This document shows, piece by piece, positions 1 to 6,864 of a stretch of 12,880 nt of DNA. A model generated the notes under the pieces. The model saw only the letters and a list, made by a program, of their open reading frames with translations. It made no database searches and was not told the origin of the DNA. How positions within the stretch are numbered: position 1 is the first letter of the stretch; each line of letters starts with the position of its first letter. Position numbers and translations under genes: made by a program. This DNA comes from Pseudomonadota bacterium. GTDB lineage: Bacteria > Pseudomonadota > Alphaproteobacteria > Ferrovibrionales > Ferrovibrionaceae. The stretch covers positions 1 to 12,880 of the forward strand of contig JAJYTL010000062.1 in the NCBI GenBank assembly GCA_021793055.1, in the 5' to 3' direction.

Positions 1-759
1 CATCTGCCCGCCGTCCACCACGACGGTCTGGCCGGTGACCCAGGCGGCGAGCGGCGAGGCAAGGAACAGTGCCACGCTCGCCACCTCCTCGGGCCGGCCC
101 ATGCGGCCGAAGGGGATGGTGCCGAGCGTGCCGTTGTAGAGCTTCGGATTGTCGGTCTTGCGCCGGTCCCAGACCCCGCCGGGAAACTCGATCGAGCCGG
201 GCGCGATGCAATTGACCCTGATGTTCTTGCGCGCGAGCACGCCGGCTTCCGTCGCCGTGTAGTGGACCAGGGCCGCCTTGATGGCGCCATAGGGCGGCTG
301 GCGCAGGGAGGGGCGGAGCCCGGCGATCGAGGAGATGTTGATGATCGCGCCGCCGCCGGCCGCTTCGAGAAAGCGCCGCGCCGCCTGGGTCGCGCGTACC
401 GTCGCCATCAGATCGACGGCGACGCTGGTGCCCCAGCCCGCCTCGTCGTCGCTGCTGCCGAACCCCGAGGCGTTGTTGATCAGGACGTCGAGCCCGCCCA
501 GGCTTTGCGCCGCCGCCTCGACATAGCCGGTCACCGCCGCCGCCTCGGCGAGATCGCAGGATTGCGTATGGCTCTTGTGGCCGAAGCGGGCGATCTCGGC
601 CGCCGCCGCCGCCAGGACCTTGGGGTCGCGGGCGCAGATCGAAACGTCGGCCCCGGCCGCGGCGAAGCCGAGCGCGATGGCGCGCCCGATGCCGCGGCTG
701 CCGCCGGCCACCGCGACCCGCGCGCCGGCGAAGTCGAAGGTTGCTTTTGTTGCCGTCAT
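1..759 (-). CDS. SDR-family NAD(P)-dependent oxidoreductase (3' end outside window)
   Basis: Classical short-chain dehydrogenase/reductase, a cytosolic Rossmann-fold enzyme that interconverts an alcohol and a carbonyl using NAD(P)H. The 253 residues in the window show the family landmarks in order: the cofactor-binding glycine motif AGGSRGIG (18-25), NNAS (95-98), catalytic Ser144 in NISS, and Tyr157 and Lys161 in YGAIK, with the usual 13-residue Ser-Tyr spacing. RVNCIAPG (181-188) and a C-terminal TGQTVVVDGG stretch (242-251) are also typical. With about 250 residues being the family norm, only a few residues are probably missing past the left edge; no stop codon is seen. The start is the ATG at 759, preceded by a purine-rich GAGGGGGAA Shine-Dalgarno sequence. 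The gene begins 19 bp after the aldo/keto reductase stop, so the two are probably cotranscribed. Overall look is FabG-like, but substrate and cofactor preference cannot be told. Confidence 0.93.
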   Translation of the reverse strand, partial: MTATKATFDFAGARVAVAGGSRGIGRAIALGFAAAGADVSICARDPKVLAAAAAEIARFGHKSHTQSCDLAEAAAVTGYVEAAAQSLGGLDVLINNASGFGSSDDEAGWGTSVAVDLMATVRATQAARRFLEAAGGGAIINISSIAGLRPSLRQPPYGAIKAALVHYTATEAGVLARKNIRVNCIAPGSIEFPGGVWDRRKTDNPKLYNGTLGTIPFGRMGRPEEVASVALFLASPLAAWVTGQTVVVDGGQM

Positions 760-778
760 CTCAGGTTCCCCCTCTTGC

Positions 779-1801
779 TCACGCGGCCGCCGGTGCGACA
801 TGCACCGGCCGGCCCTCAATCGGATAGGCGGGATCGTTATAGCCGGGCGTCGAGGGGTGGCCGGGTGCCACCAGGCTGTCGACCAGGGCTTCGTCCTCGG
901 CCGTGAAGCGATAGCTGAGGCTGCCGATGTAATCGTCCCAATGGGCTTCCGTGCGCGGTCCCGCGATCACCGCGGTGACCAGCCGGTTGTTCAGCACCCA
1001 GTTGACGGCGAACTGGCCGGGGGTGATGCCGCGGGCTTCCGCGTGCGCCTTGATCTTCTGCGCCAGCGCCAGAGATTCCGGCCGCCATTCGGTCTGCATC
1101 ATGCGGGTGTCCTGGCGCCCGACGCGGGTGTCAGGCGGTGGCGGCGCGCCCGGCGCGTATTTGGCGGTGAGGATGCCGCGCGCGAGCGGGCTGTAGGGCA
1201 CGATGCCGAGGCCGTAGAACTGGCAGGCCGGGAGCTGCTCCACCTCGGGCATGCGGTTCATGGCGTTGTAATAGGGCTGGCTCACCACGGGCCGGTCGAT
1301 GCCAAGCCGATCGCAGAGATTGCAGATCTCGGCGACGCGCCAGCTGCGGAAGTTCGACAGGCCGAAATAGCGGATTTTGCCCTGGCGCTGGAGATCGCCG
1401 AGCGCCCGCACGGTCTCGTCGAGCGGCGTCGAGAGGTCTTCCTTGTGCAGGTAATAGATGTCGATGTGGCCGGTGCCGAGTCGCCTCAGGCTGGCGTCGG
1501 CGGCGCGCATCAGCCAGCTCCGGGACAAGCCGCGATCGTTCGGCCCCTCGCCCATGGCGTTGCACACCTTGGTCGCGACGATCCAGCGATCGCGCTCGGC
1601 CGCGATCACGCGGCCCACCACTTCCTCCGACTGGCCGCGATTATAGGCGTCGGCGGTATCGAGGAAATTGACCCCGGCATCGCGCGCCCTGGCGAGGATG
1701 CGGCGCGAGCCGGCTTCGTCGGTGGTGCCGCCGAAGGTCATGGTGCCGAGGCAGATTTTCGACACTTTGAGGCCGCTGCGCCCGAGTTTGCGATATTCCA
1801 T
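779..1801 (-). CDS. Aldo/keto reductase
   Basis: A 340-residue aldo/keto reductase, a cytosolic TIM-barrel oxidoreductase that reduces aldehydes or ketones with NADPH. It starts with the typical MEYRKLGRSGLKVS and contains the catalytic tetrad Asp48 (FLDTAD), Tyr53, Lys78 (VATK) and His119 (YYLHKED). Substrate- and cofactor-side motifs follow: GLSNF (147-151), SQPYYNAMNR (174-183), a VPYSPLARG loop (201-209) and the C-terminal IAGPRT (279-284) expected in cofactor phosphate binding. The start at 1801 is chosen over a longer upstream reading (to 1939) because a GAGAGGA ribosome site sits just before it and homology-like sequence begins there; the 46 extra residues would be basic, low-complexity sequence. 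It is the first gene of a minus-strand pair with the SDR gene and is divergent from the ligAB genes. It resembles the YajO/Tas or potassium-channel beta-like AKRs rather than a specific characterised enzyme; substrate unknown. Confidence 0.95.
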   Translation of the reverse strand: MEYRKLGRSGLKVSKICLGTMTFGGTTDEAGSRRILARARDAGVNFLDTADAYNRGQSEEVVGRVIAAERDRWIVATKVCNAMGEGPNDRGLSRSWLMRAADASLRRLGTGHIDIYYLHKEDLSTPLDETVRALGDLQRQGKIRYFGLSNFRSWRVAEICNLCDRLGIDRPVVSQPYYNAMNRMPEVEQLPACQFYGLGIVPYSPLARGILTAKYAPGAPPPPDTRVGRQDTRMMQTEWRPESLALAQKIKAHAEARGITPGQFAVNWVLNNRLVTAVIAGPRTEAHWDDYIGSLSYRFTAEDEALVDSLVAPGHPSTPGYNDPAYPIEGRPVHVAPAAA

Positions 1802-2024
1802 GGTTTCCTCTCGATCTGGTTTTTTGGGGCCGCGCGGCCGCTTTTTCTGGTCTAGCCTGCATCGCCGCGGGCGTTGCGGGCCTTCGGGTCCGCTTCGTCC
1901 CGTGTTGACAGAAGCGCTGATCTTTCGAGAACATAGCAAAAGGCGCCGGGGCCGCGCGAGCGTTGCGACGAAAATTGTGTTTCGGGGCGCTGAAAGCCGC
2001 GCGTGACGTGGCGAAGGACCATCG
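1802..2024. promoter_or_regulatory. Divergent intergenic region between aldo/keto reductase and ligA-type gene
   Basis: This 223-bp region must hold the start signals of both the minus-strand AKR-SDR pair and the plus-strand LigA/LigB/ThDP genes. It is less G/C-biased in places than the coding sequence and includes T-rich patches near 1820-1825 and 1842-1846. A 12-bp perfect palindrome, GGCCGCGCGGCC, lies at 1828-1839 in the AKR leader. I find no convincing promoter on the minus strand. The candidate plus-strand promoter is given separately. Confidence 0.6.
1905..1934 (+). promoter_or_regulatory. Candidate sigma-70-type promoter for the ligA-ligB-ThDP genes
   Basis: A perfect -35 hexamer TTGACA (1905-1910) is followed after 18 bp by GAACAT (1929-1934), which keeps only three of six bases of the -10 consensus. 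Transcription would begin near 1941, giving an untranslated leader of roughly 85 nt before the ATG at 2025. Weak -10 elements are common in high-GC bacteria, but the assignment rests mostly on the -35 match and on position. Confidence 0.4.
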
Positions 2025-2300
2025 ATGAGCCTCTACCAAGTGCAGAAATTCATTTTCGAGGCGACCGGCGATCGGCGGCTCGGCGATCTCTTCGACCGCG
2101 ATCCGGAGAGTTTTCTTACCGGCTACGCTCTCACCGCCAGGGAAAAGACGGCGCTCGCCCACCTCGATATCGGAACGCTTTATCTCATGGGCGTGCATCC
2201 TCATCTTTTGCTGTCGCTCGCCGTGAAAGGCAAAATTCATTGGCCGGACTACATCGCCGCCTTGCAGCGCGCCGACGAAGCGGCCGGTCGGGAGGTTTGA
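2025..2300 (+). CDS. LigA-type subunit of an extradiol ring-cleavage dioxygenase
   Basis: A 91-residue protein that matches the compact helical LigA domain, the small subunit of class III extradiol dioxygenases such as protocatechuate 4,5-dioxygenase. Family-like features are the N-terminal YQVQKFIFEATGD (4-16), the acidic FDRDPESFLTGYALT (23-37), LTAREKTALAHLDIGTLY (36-53) and the GVHPHLLLSLA loop (56-66). In LigAB enzymes this subunit covers the active site formed mainly by the large subunit and carries no iron ligands itself. It is shorter than Sphingobium LigA and consists of little more than the domain. The ATG at 2025 has a GAAGGA ribosome site about 6 bp upstream. The stop lies 1 bp before the ATG of the LigB-type gene, so the two are translationally linked, as expected for subunits of one complex. 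Confident as to family; substrate unknown. Confidence 0.9.
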   Translation: MSLYQVQKFIFEATGDRRLGDLFDRDPESFLTGYALTAREKTALAHLDIGTLYLMGVHPHLLLSLAVKGKIHWPDYIAALQRADEAAGREV

Positions 2301-2301
2301 C

Positions 2302-3135
2302 ATGCCGCTGGTTTTCGCTGCCGCTGCCAATCACGCGCCCGGCATCACCGGCCGGCGCTACCGCGCGCCCGAGGCGGAACGCGAGCCCTTTTTCGCCGCC
2401 TATGCCGAATTGAAGCGCAAGCTGGACGCGGCCCGCCTCGACGCGCTCGTCGTCATCGCCGCCGATCATTTCACCAATTTCTTCATGAACAACATGCCGG
2501 CCTTCTGCATCGGTCTCGCGGATCGCTATAGAGGGCCGGTAGAGAGCAGCTCGCTGCTCAAGATCGAGCCGACCGAGGTGCCGGGCGATCAGCGCCTCGC
2601 GCGCGCCATCGCGGCCGGGATGATGCAAGAGGTCGATCTCTCCTATTCCGAGGAACTGGTCTTCGATCATGGGGTCATGGTGCCGCTGCATCTGCTGACG
2701 CCCGACATGATCTTGCCGGTGGTGCCGATCTTCATCAATTGCCTGACCGGGCCGCGCGCGCCGGCGGCGCGCTGCTACGAGCTCGGGCGGGCGCTTCGCC
2801 GCGCGACCGCGGGCCTGCCGGAGCGGATCGGGGTGCTCGGCAGCGGCGGACTCTCGCATTGGCCGGCGGTGCCGGCGTCGGGCCGCGTCAATGCCGCCTG
2901 GGACGAGGAATTTCTCGATGCCTTCCTGAAGAACGACCGCGAGCGGCTTGTCGCCTATCGCGACGACGAAATCGATGCGGCGGGCGGTCCCGGCGGGCAG
3001 GAGATCCGCACCTGGATCGCGGTGGCCGGCGCCATGGAGGGCCGGACCAGCGAGAAGCTCATCTACCTGCCGATTCCGGCCTATGCGGTCGGCGGCTGCA
3101 TCGCGGTCGGCAATCTCGAGAAACGCGCCGCCTGA
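2302..3135 (+). CDS. LigB-type class III extradiol ring-cleavage dioxygenase, catalytic subunit
   Basis: A 277-residue catalytic subunit of a non-heme Fe(II) dioxygenase that opens a catecholic or related aromatic ring next to the hydroxyls using O2. Likely iron ligands by comparison with Sphingobium LigB (His12, His61, Glu242) are His11 (NHAPGI), His56 (AADHFTNF) and Glu234 (GGQEIRTW). The acid/base histidine equivalent is likely His186 in GSGGLSHWP, and His123 (VFDHGVMVPL) is another conserved active-site histidine. The C-terminal IPAYAVGGCIAVG stretch is usual for the family. The ATG at 2302 has a GGGAGG site 6 bp upstream inside the end of the LigA-type gene. An 83-bp gap separates it from the ThDP gene. 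The family covers protocatechuate, gallate, 2,3-dihydroxyphenylpropionate, aminophenol and other ring-cleaving enzymes, and the sequence alone does not let me choose among them. Confidence 0.93.
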   Translation: MPLVFAAAANHAPGITGRRYRAPEAEREPFFAAYAELKRKLDAARLDALVVIAADHFTNFFMNNMPAFCIGLADRYRGPVESSSLLKIEPTEVPGDQRLARAIAAGMMQEVDLSYSEELVFDHGVMVPLHLLTPDMILPVVPIFINCLTGPRAPAARCYELGRALRRATAGLPERIGVLGSGGLSHWPAVPASGRVNAAWDEEFLDAFLKNDRERLVAYRDDEIDAAGGPGGQEIRTWIAVAGAMEGRTSEKLIYLPIPAYAVGGCIAVGNLEKRAA

Positions 3136-3218
3136 CGGCGGCCATATAACGCGGAAACGTCGGGGACTTCGTTGTCCGTCCGGCGCGACCAACATCTTGC
3201 TCGGGGAGAGCGCTGATC

Positions 3219-4763
3219 ATGAACGGTGCGGAAAGTCTGGTGCAGACCCTGGTCGCGGGCGGGGTCGATGTTTGTTTCACCAATCCCGGAACCTCGGAAA
3301 TGCATTTCGTCGCGGCGCTCGACCGCGTGGCCCGCATGCGGTGCGTGCTCGGCCTGTTCGAGGGCGTGGTGACCGGCGCGGCCGACGGCTACGGCCGCAT
3401 GGCCGACCGGCCGGCCTCGACGCTGTTGCATCTCGGTCCAGGTCTCGGCAACGGCCTCGCCAATCTGCACAACGCGCGCAAGGCGGCCTCGCCGATCGTC
3501 AATATCGTCGGCGAGCACGCGACCTATCATATTCGCTACGACGCGCCGCTGACCTCCGACATCGAAGGCATCGCGCGGCCGGTCTCGGCCTGGGTCAAGA
3601 CCTCGCCGGACGCGCGCGCGGTGGCGGCCGATGGTGCCGCCGCGATTGCCGTCGCGCGCACCCCGCCCGGCCAAGTCGCGACCTTGATCCTGCCGGCCGA
3701 TACGGCCTGGAACCGCGCCGAGGGAATTGCCGAGGTGCCGCCGGTGCCGGAACGCGTCCGGGCGAGCGCGGAAGCTGTCAGGGAGGCCGCGCGGATCCTG
3801 CGCTCGGGCGAGCCCGCCGCGCTGTTGATGACCGGCATGGCGTTGCGCGCGCCGGCGCTCGAGATCGCGGGCCGCATCGCGGGCCGCACCGGCGCGCGGC
3901 TGCTGGCGCAGGGCTCGAACGCCCGGATCGAGCGCGGCGCCGGCCGCGTCGCGGTCGAGCGCATTCCCTATGTCGTCGATCAGGCACTGGCGATGCTGAA
4001 GGGCTTGCGCCATATCATCCTGATCGAGGCGAAGGAGCCGGTCGCTTTTTTCGCCTATCCCGACAAGCCGAGCCTGTTGAAACCCGAAGGCTGCGCGGTG
4101 CATCCGCTTTGCGCCTTGGGCGATGATTCCTTTGATGCCTTGTCCGCGCTCGCCGATGAACTCGGCGCCAAGCCGGCGGCCGCGAAATTCGCGCCACGGG
4201 CCGAGATCGCGCGCCCCAGCGGCGCCTTGACCAAGGAATCGGTGGCGCAGGCGATCGCGGCGCTGGTGCCGGAGAATGCCATCCTGGTCGACGAATCGAT
4301 CACGACCGGGCGCGGCTTCTTCGCCTCGACCTTGGCCGCCGCGCCGCATGACTGGCTGCAGAACATGGGCGGGGCGATCGGTTATGGCGCGCCGGTCGGC
4401 ATCGGCGCTGCCATCGCCTGTCCGGACCGCAAGGTGCTGTGCCTGCTCGGCGATGGCAGCGCCATGTATACGGTGCAGGCGCTGTGGACCGAGGCCCGCG
4501 AGGGCCTCGACGTGACCACGGTGATCTTCGCCAACCGCTCCTATCAGATTCTCAAGGGCGAGCTCGCCAATGTTGGCGCCGGCAATCCGGGCCGCCGCGC
4601 GCTCGACATGCTGGATATCGATCGGCCGACCTTGGATTGGGTGTCGCTCGCCAAGGGCATGGGCGTGCCAGCGAGCCGGGTCGAGACGGCGGAGGCCCTG
4701 GTGAAGGCGCTCGGCGCCGCCGTGCGCGAAAAGGGGCCGCGGCTGATCGAAGTCGTGCTCTGA
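3219..4763 (+). CDS. ThDP-dependent 2-oxoacid enzyme (acetolactate synthase / benzoylformate decarboxylase-like)
   Basis: A 514-residue thiamine-diphosphate enzyme with the three domains of the acetolactate synthase superfamily: N-terminal PYR domain (about 1-165) with the activating Glu48 in GLFEGV, a central domain (about 180-320), and a C-terminal ThDP-binding domain (about 340-514) with the metal/diphosphate motif from GDGS (411-414) to Asn439. Such proteins are usually annotated as acetolactate synthase large subunit, but several features favour a benzoylformate decarboxylase-like role. There is no small regulatory subunit gene beside it, the length is below the usual 550 or more of true anabolic enzymes, His71 (LLHLGPGLGNG) falls where benzoylformate decarboxylase has catalytic His70, and GDGSAMYTVQALWT resembles that enzyme. 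The second catalytic histidine of that enzyme (His281) is not evident in AFFAYPDKPS. The ATG at 3219 follows a GGGGAG site. The gene probably belongs to the ligAB operon and is convergent with the CYTH-CHAD gene, 8 bp away. Family is sure, reaction is inferred. Confidence 0.9.
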   Translation: MNGAESLVQTLVAGGVDVCFTNPGTSEMHFVAALDRVARMRCVLGLFEGVVTGAADGYGRMADRPASTLLHLGPGLGNGLANLHNARKAASPIVNIVGEHATYHIRYDAPLTSDIEGIARPVSAWVKTSPDARAVAADGAAAIAVARTPPGQVATLILPADTAWNRAEGIAEVPPVPERVRASAEAVREAARILRSGEPAALLMTGMALRAPALEIAGRIAGRTGARLLAQGSNARIERGAGRVAVERIPYVVDQALAMLKGLRHIILIEAKEPVAFFAYPDKPSLLKPEGCAVHPLCALGDDSFDALSALADELGAKPAAAKFAPRAEIARPSGALTKESVAQAIAALVPENAILVDESITTGRGFFASTLAAAPHDWLQNMGGAIGYGAPVGIGAAIACPDRKVLCLLGDGSAMYTVQALWTEAREGLDVTTVIFANRSYQILKGELANVGAGNPGRRALDMLDIDRPTLDWVSLAKGMGVPASRVETAEALVKALGAAVREKGPRLIEVVL

Positions 4764-4771
4764 ATCTGGCC

Positions 4772-6316
4772 TCAATCTCCGGTCCAAAAGGGATCGGTCG
4801 CGGCGAAGCGGTGCCAGAGCCGGATCAGCGTCTTTCGCTCGCGCTCGAGCCGAGTCGCGTTCCAGGCGAGAACGCGTCTCGCCGCCGGCGCGGCCTTCTT
4901 TCCGGCGTCGGCGGCCAGGGTTCTGATCAAGCCGACGGCGATCAGCGCGTCATGGGCGAGGCCCAAGCTGTCCTGCAGCGATTTCAGTGCCACGATATAG
5001 CGTTTGGTCGCTTTCCCCGGCCACAGGTCGTGGAAGAACTCGCTCGCGTAGCGGAGCTTCTTCACGCGGATGCGGAGCTTATGAAGTTCGGCGTCGTCGA
5101 TCTTGTGCATCTTCCGCCCGAGCTTCTCGACCCGGCTCGCGCGCTGCGTCAGCGTTGCCGCCGCGAAGCGGATCAAGAGCACGGCGCTGGCGCCGTCGGC
5201 CCGGGGAGGGTTTGATTCCGCCATGGCGGCGAGCGCGTCGAACCAGGCTTCGAGCCGAAGCAGAAGGTCGCTATAGCGCCGCTCGCACAATACCGCGCGG
5301 CTTTGCCCGTAGGCGACTTGGCGGCGCTGCTCGGCGGCGCGGCGCAACGGCCGAAGTCCTTGCCCAAGGTCAAGATCGGCGGTGGCCGGCGTCAGGGTCT
5401 CGCTGAGCAGAGCGTCCCATTCGCGCGCCGGGCCGAGCTGCTGCTGCAGCCAGCGGAGCTCGCGCGCGAGTGCCGCGCCGCCGCGCGCCGGCACGACATC
5501 CCGGAACAGCGAGAAGGCGTTCCTGAGCCGCCGGATGCCGACCCGGAGCTGGTGCACGCCTTCCGGGTTCTTGCCCGCGCTGGCGCTGTCGACATTCGCC
5601 AGGATGTGATCGGTCGCGCCGCGCGCGATGGCCGTGAAGGCGGCGGCGACGGACATGCCGGGATCGAGGTGGGTGGCCCCGGCCTTGGCTTCGCTCTCGG
5701 GCGTGCGGCCGGCGGCGAGGAGATAGCCGCGTTCCGCCTTGGTCACGCGCGCGACGCGCAGAGGCAGCGTTCGGTTGATCTGGCGGGCCAGGCGGAACAG
5801 CGCCGCGCGTCCGCCCAACGCCAGTTCGAGCTCGAGCTCGCAAACCGGTTGGCGCCGGCCGTTGGCGCGGATCTCTCCGATGTCGAGCATGCAGGCGATC
5901 TCGTTCCGGCCGAGCTTGAGCGGCCAGACCGTGCGCTGGATATCGGTGACGAAAACATCCCGCATCGCGTCGCCGTCGAACTGCGGCGCGACCAGGGCGC
6001 GGAGCTTGGCGTTACCGATGCGGTCAAGCTCGGGCCGGTCGGCCGTGACCGGCGTTTCCCATTCACCGCGCACCAAGGCGCTGCGGCCGGGCAGCGGGTC
6101 TTGTTTCAAGGTCTGGATCCGCTTCGTGCCGATATGGCGGATGCGCAGCACCACCTTCTTGCGCCGAAGGGCGAAGTCCGGGGTATCGAAATAGACGCTG
6201 ACGAGGCGACGGGTGGCGACCGGGCCGTTCTTCAACGCGCGAAGAACCTCGTGTCGCCTGAGACGCCCGACGTCATCCGGCGCAAGCGCGAGCTTGAGTT
6301 CAATTTCCTCGGTCAT
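4772..6316 (-). CDS. CYTH and CHAD domain-containing protein
   Basis: A 514-residue fusion of an N-terminal CYTH domain (about 1-200) and a C-terminal CHAD domain (about 215-505). The CYTH domain has the ExExK signature as EIELK (4-8), basic tunnel residues in RRKKVVLRIR (51-60), Lys71, the acidic CELELEL strand (159-165) and KAERGY (193-198). CYTH proteins bind or hydrolyse triphosphate substrates inside a beta-barrel tunnel. The CHAD part is alpha-helical and rich in conserved histidine and arginine, with the duplicated motifs HQLRVGIRRLRNAF (255-268) and LHKLRIRVKKLRYASEFF (411-428). CHAD domains are known to bind polyphosphate, so a role in polyphosphate binding or metabolism is a family-based inference. 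No signal peptide or membrane segment. The ATG at 6316 fits the domain start, though no clear ribosome site precedes it. It is the second gene after the cold-shock gene on this strand but is separated from it by apparent terminators. Confidence 0.93.
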   Translation of the reverse strand: MTEEIELKLALAPDDVGRLRRHEVLRALKNGPVATRRLVSVYFDTPDFALRRKKVVLRIRHIGTKRIQTLKQDPLPGRSALVRGEWETPVTADRPELDRIGNAKLRALVAPQFDGDAMRDVFVTDIQRTVWPLKLGRNEIACMLDIGEIRANGRRQPVCELELELALGGRAALFRLARQINRTLPLRVARVTKAERGYLLAAGRTPESEAKAGATHLDPGMSVAAAFTAIARGATDHILANVDSASAGKNPEGVHQLRVGIRRLRNAFSLFRDVVPARGGAALARELRWLQQQLGPAREWDALLSETLTPATADLDLGQGLRPLRRAAEQRRQVAYGQSRAVLCERRYSDLLLRLEAWFDALAAMAESNPPRADGASAVLLIRFAAATLTQRASRVEKLGRKMHKIDDAELHKLRIRVKKLRYASEFFHDLWPGKATKRYIVALKSLQDSLGLAHDALIAVGLIRTLAADAGKKAAPAARRVLAWNATRLERERKTLIRLWHRFAATDPFWTGD

Positions 6317-6560
6317 GGTCGCGCAACAGCCGGACGGTCGCCTTGGGTTGATCTCGATGGCGCGCTGCCTTGCGCCTCACGGACAGTCTACCGTCGCGAA
6401 GGCCGCTCGGCCAGCGACGTCGGAAGAACCCGCCCGTGTCGACCCCTCGGTCGTCGCGACGACGCCGCCAAAAGGCATGGAAAAGATATTTCAGGAAAAA
6501 CCGTGCCCCCCGCCGGGACAGAACCACCAGCTGGCGGCGCTCCGTCCCCGGGGCGCACCC

Positions 6561-6591
6561 TAAAAGTCGCTTCCGCACCCGGTGGGAAGCG
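6561..6591 (-). terminator. Second rho-independent-type terminator after the cold-shock gene
   Basis: Reading the minus strand, the stem CGCTTCC pairs with GGAAGCG (6585-6591 with 6568-6574). The inner bases CACC and GGTG extend the helix with one unpaired G in the loop and one bulge. The hairpin is followed directly by ACTTTTA, a short U-tract. It lies downstream of the UUCG hairpin and would act as a backup or as the main release point. Confidence 0.6.
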
Positions 6592-6596
6592 GAAAC

Positions 6597-6616
6597 GGGG
6601 CGGCCGAAGCCGCCCC
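6597..6616 (-). terminator. UUCG-capped hairpin terminator downstream of the cold-shock gene
   Basis: A perfect 8-bp stem, GGGGCGGC paired with GCCGCCCC, is closed on the minus-strand transcript by the tetraloop UUCG with a C-G closing pair, one of the most stable RNA loops. It starts about 10 bp after the cold-shock stop codon. The tail is only GTTTCC, so by itself it has a weak U-tract; it may also protect the mRNA 3' end. Confidence 0.7.
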
Positions 6617-6626
6617 GCCGTCTAGG

Positions 6627-6830
6627 CTAAACCGCCTTCAGATTGCAGGCCGCCGGCTTGCCCCGATTCTGTTCGATATCGAAGCTGACCTTCTGGCCTT
6701 CATGTAGAGAGCCGAGCCCGGAGCGCTCGACTTCCGAAATGTGGACGAAGACATCCTTCGAGGCATCCTCGGGCTGGATGAATCCGTACCCCTTCTGGGC
6801 GTTAAACCACTTCACGGTTCCGATCGGCAT
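6627..6830 (-). CDS. Cold-shock protein of the CspA family
   Basis: A 67-residue single cold-shock domain, the standard length for CspA-type proteins. These are small five-stranded beta-barrels that bind single-stranded RNA and DNA and melt mRNA structure. The start MPIGTVKWFNAQKGYGFI contains the aromatic surface residues and the RNP1 motif KGYGFI (13-18), and RNP2 is VFVHI (27-31). The start ATG at 6830 has AAGGGA about 4 bp upstream on the minus strand. It is monocistronic, closed by tandem hairpins. Whether it is induced by cold or is constitutive cannot be decided; the 273-bp upstream region leaves room for a long structured leader, as is known for some csp genes. Confidence 0.97.
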   Translation of the reverse strand: MPIGTVKWFNAQKGYGFIQPEDASKDVFVHISEVERSGLGSLHEGQKVSFDIEQNRGKPAACNLKAV

Positions 6831-6864
6831 AGTGTCCCTTTACGTAAGCAGCGCGTTTTTTCGC

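Larger units (their letters stand above)
6317..6626. other. Gene-free region between CYTH-CHAD and cold-shock genes
   Basis: This 310-bp stretch holds the 3' end of the cold-shock transcription unit, with two hairpins between 6561 and 6616, and the presumed promoter and leader of the CYTH-CHAD gene between about 6317 and 6560. A weak -10-like TAGACT on the minus strand lies about 70 bp before the CYTH-CHAD start, but I could not find a matching -35. Open frames across it are arginine-rich, lack ribosome sites and resemble no family I recognise, so I do not call a gene. Confidence 0.6.

Noticed and set aside
1826..1846. GGCCGCGCGGCC palindrome followed by TTTTT as a plus-strand terminator
   Set aside because: No plus-strand gene ends upstream of it; it lies in the leader of a minus-strand gene, where it has no U-tract on the transcribed side.
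575..1855. 426-residue plus-strand open frame opposite the AKR and SDR genes
   Set aside because: No family resemblance; both minus-strand genes have complete catalytic residues and ribosome sites.
3081..4787. 568-residue minus-strand open frame opposite the ThDP enzyme
   Set aside because: No recognisable motifs and Arg/Asp/His-rich composition; the plus strand carries an uninterrupted, motif-complete ThDP enzyme.
6300..6578. 92-residue minus-strand frame between the cold-shock and CYTH-CHAD genes
   Set aside because: Starts inside the second terminator hairpin, is strongly arginine-rich, overlaps the CYTH-CHAD start and matches nothing I know.
5303..6625. 440-residue plus-strand frame opposite the CYTH-CHAD gene
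   Set aside because: Shadow frame with no motif and no credible ribosome site; it also runs through the terminator hairpins.
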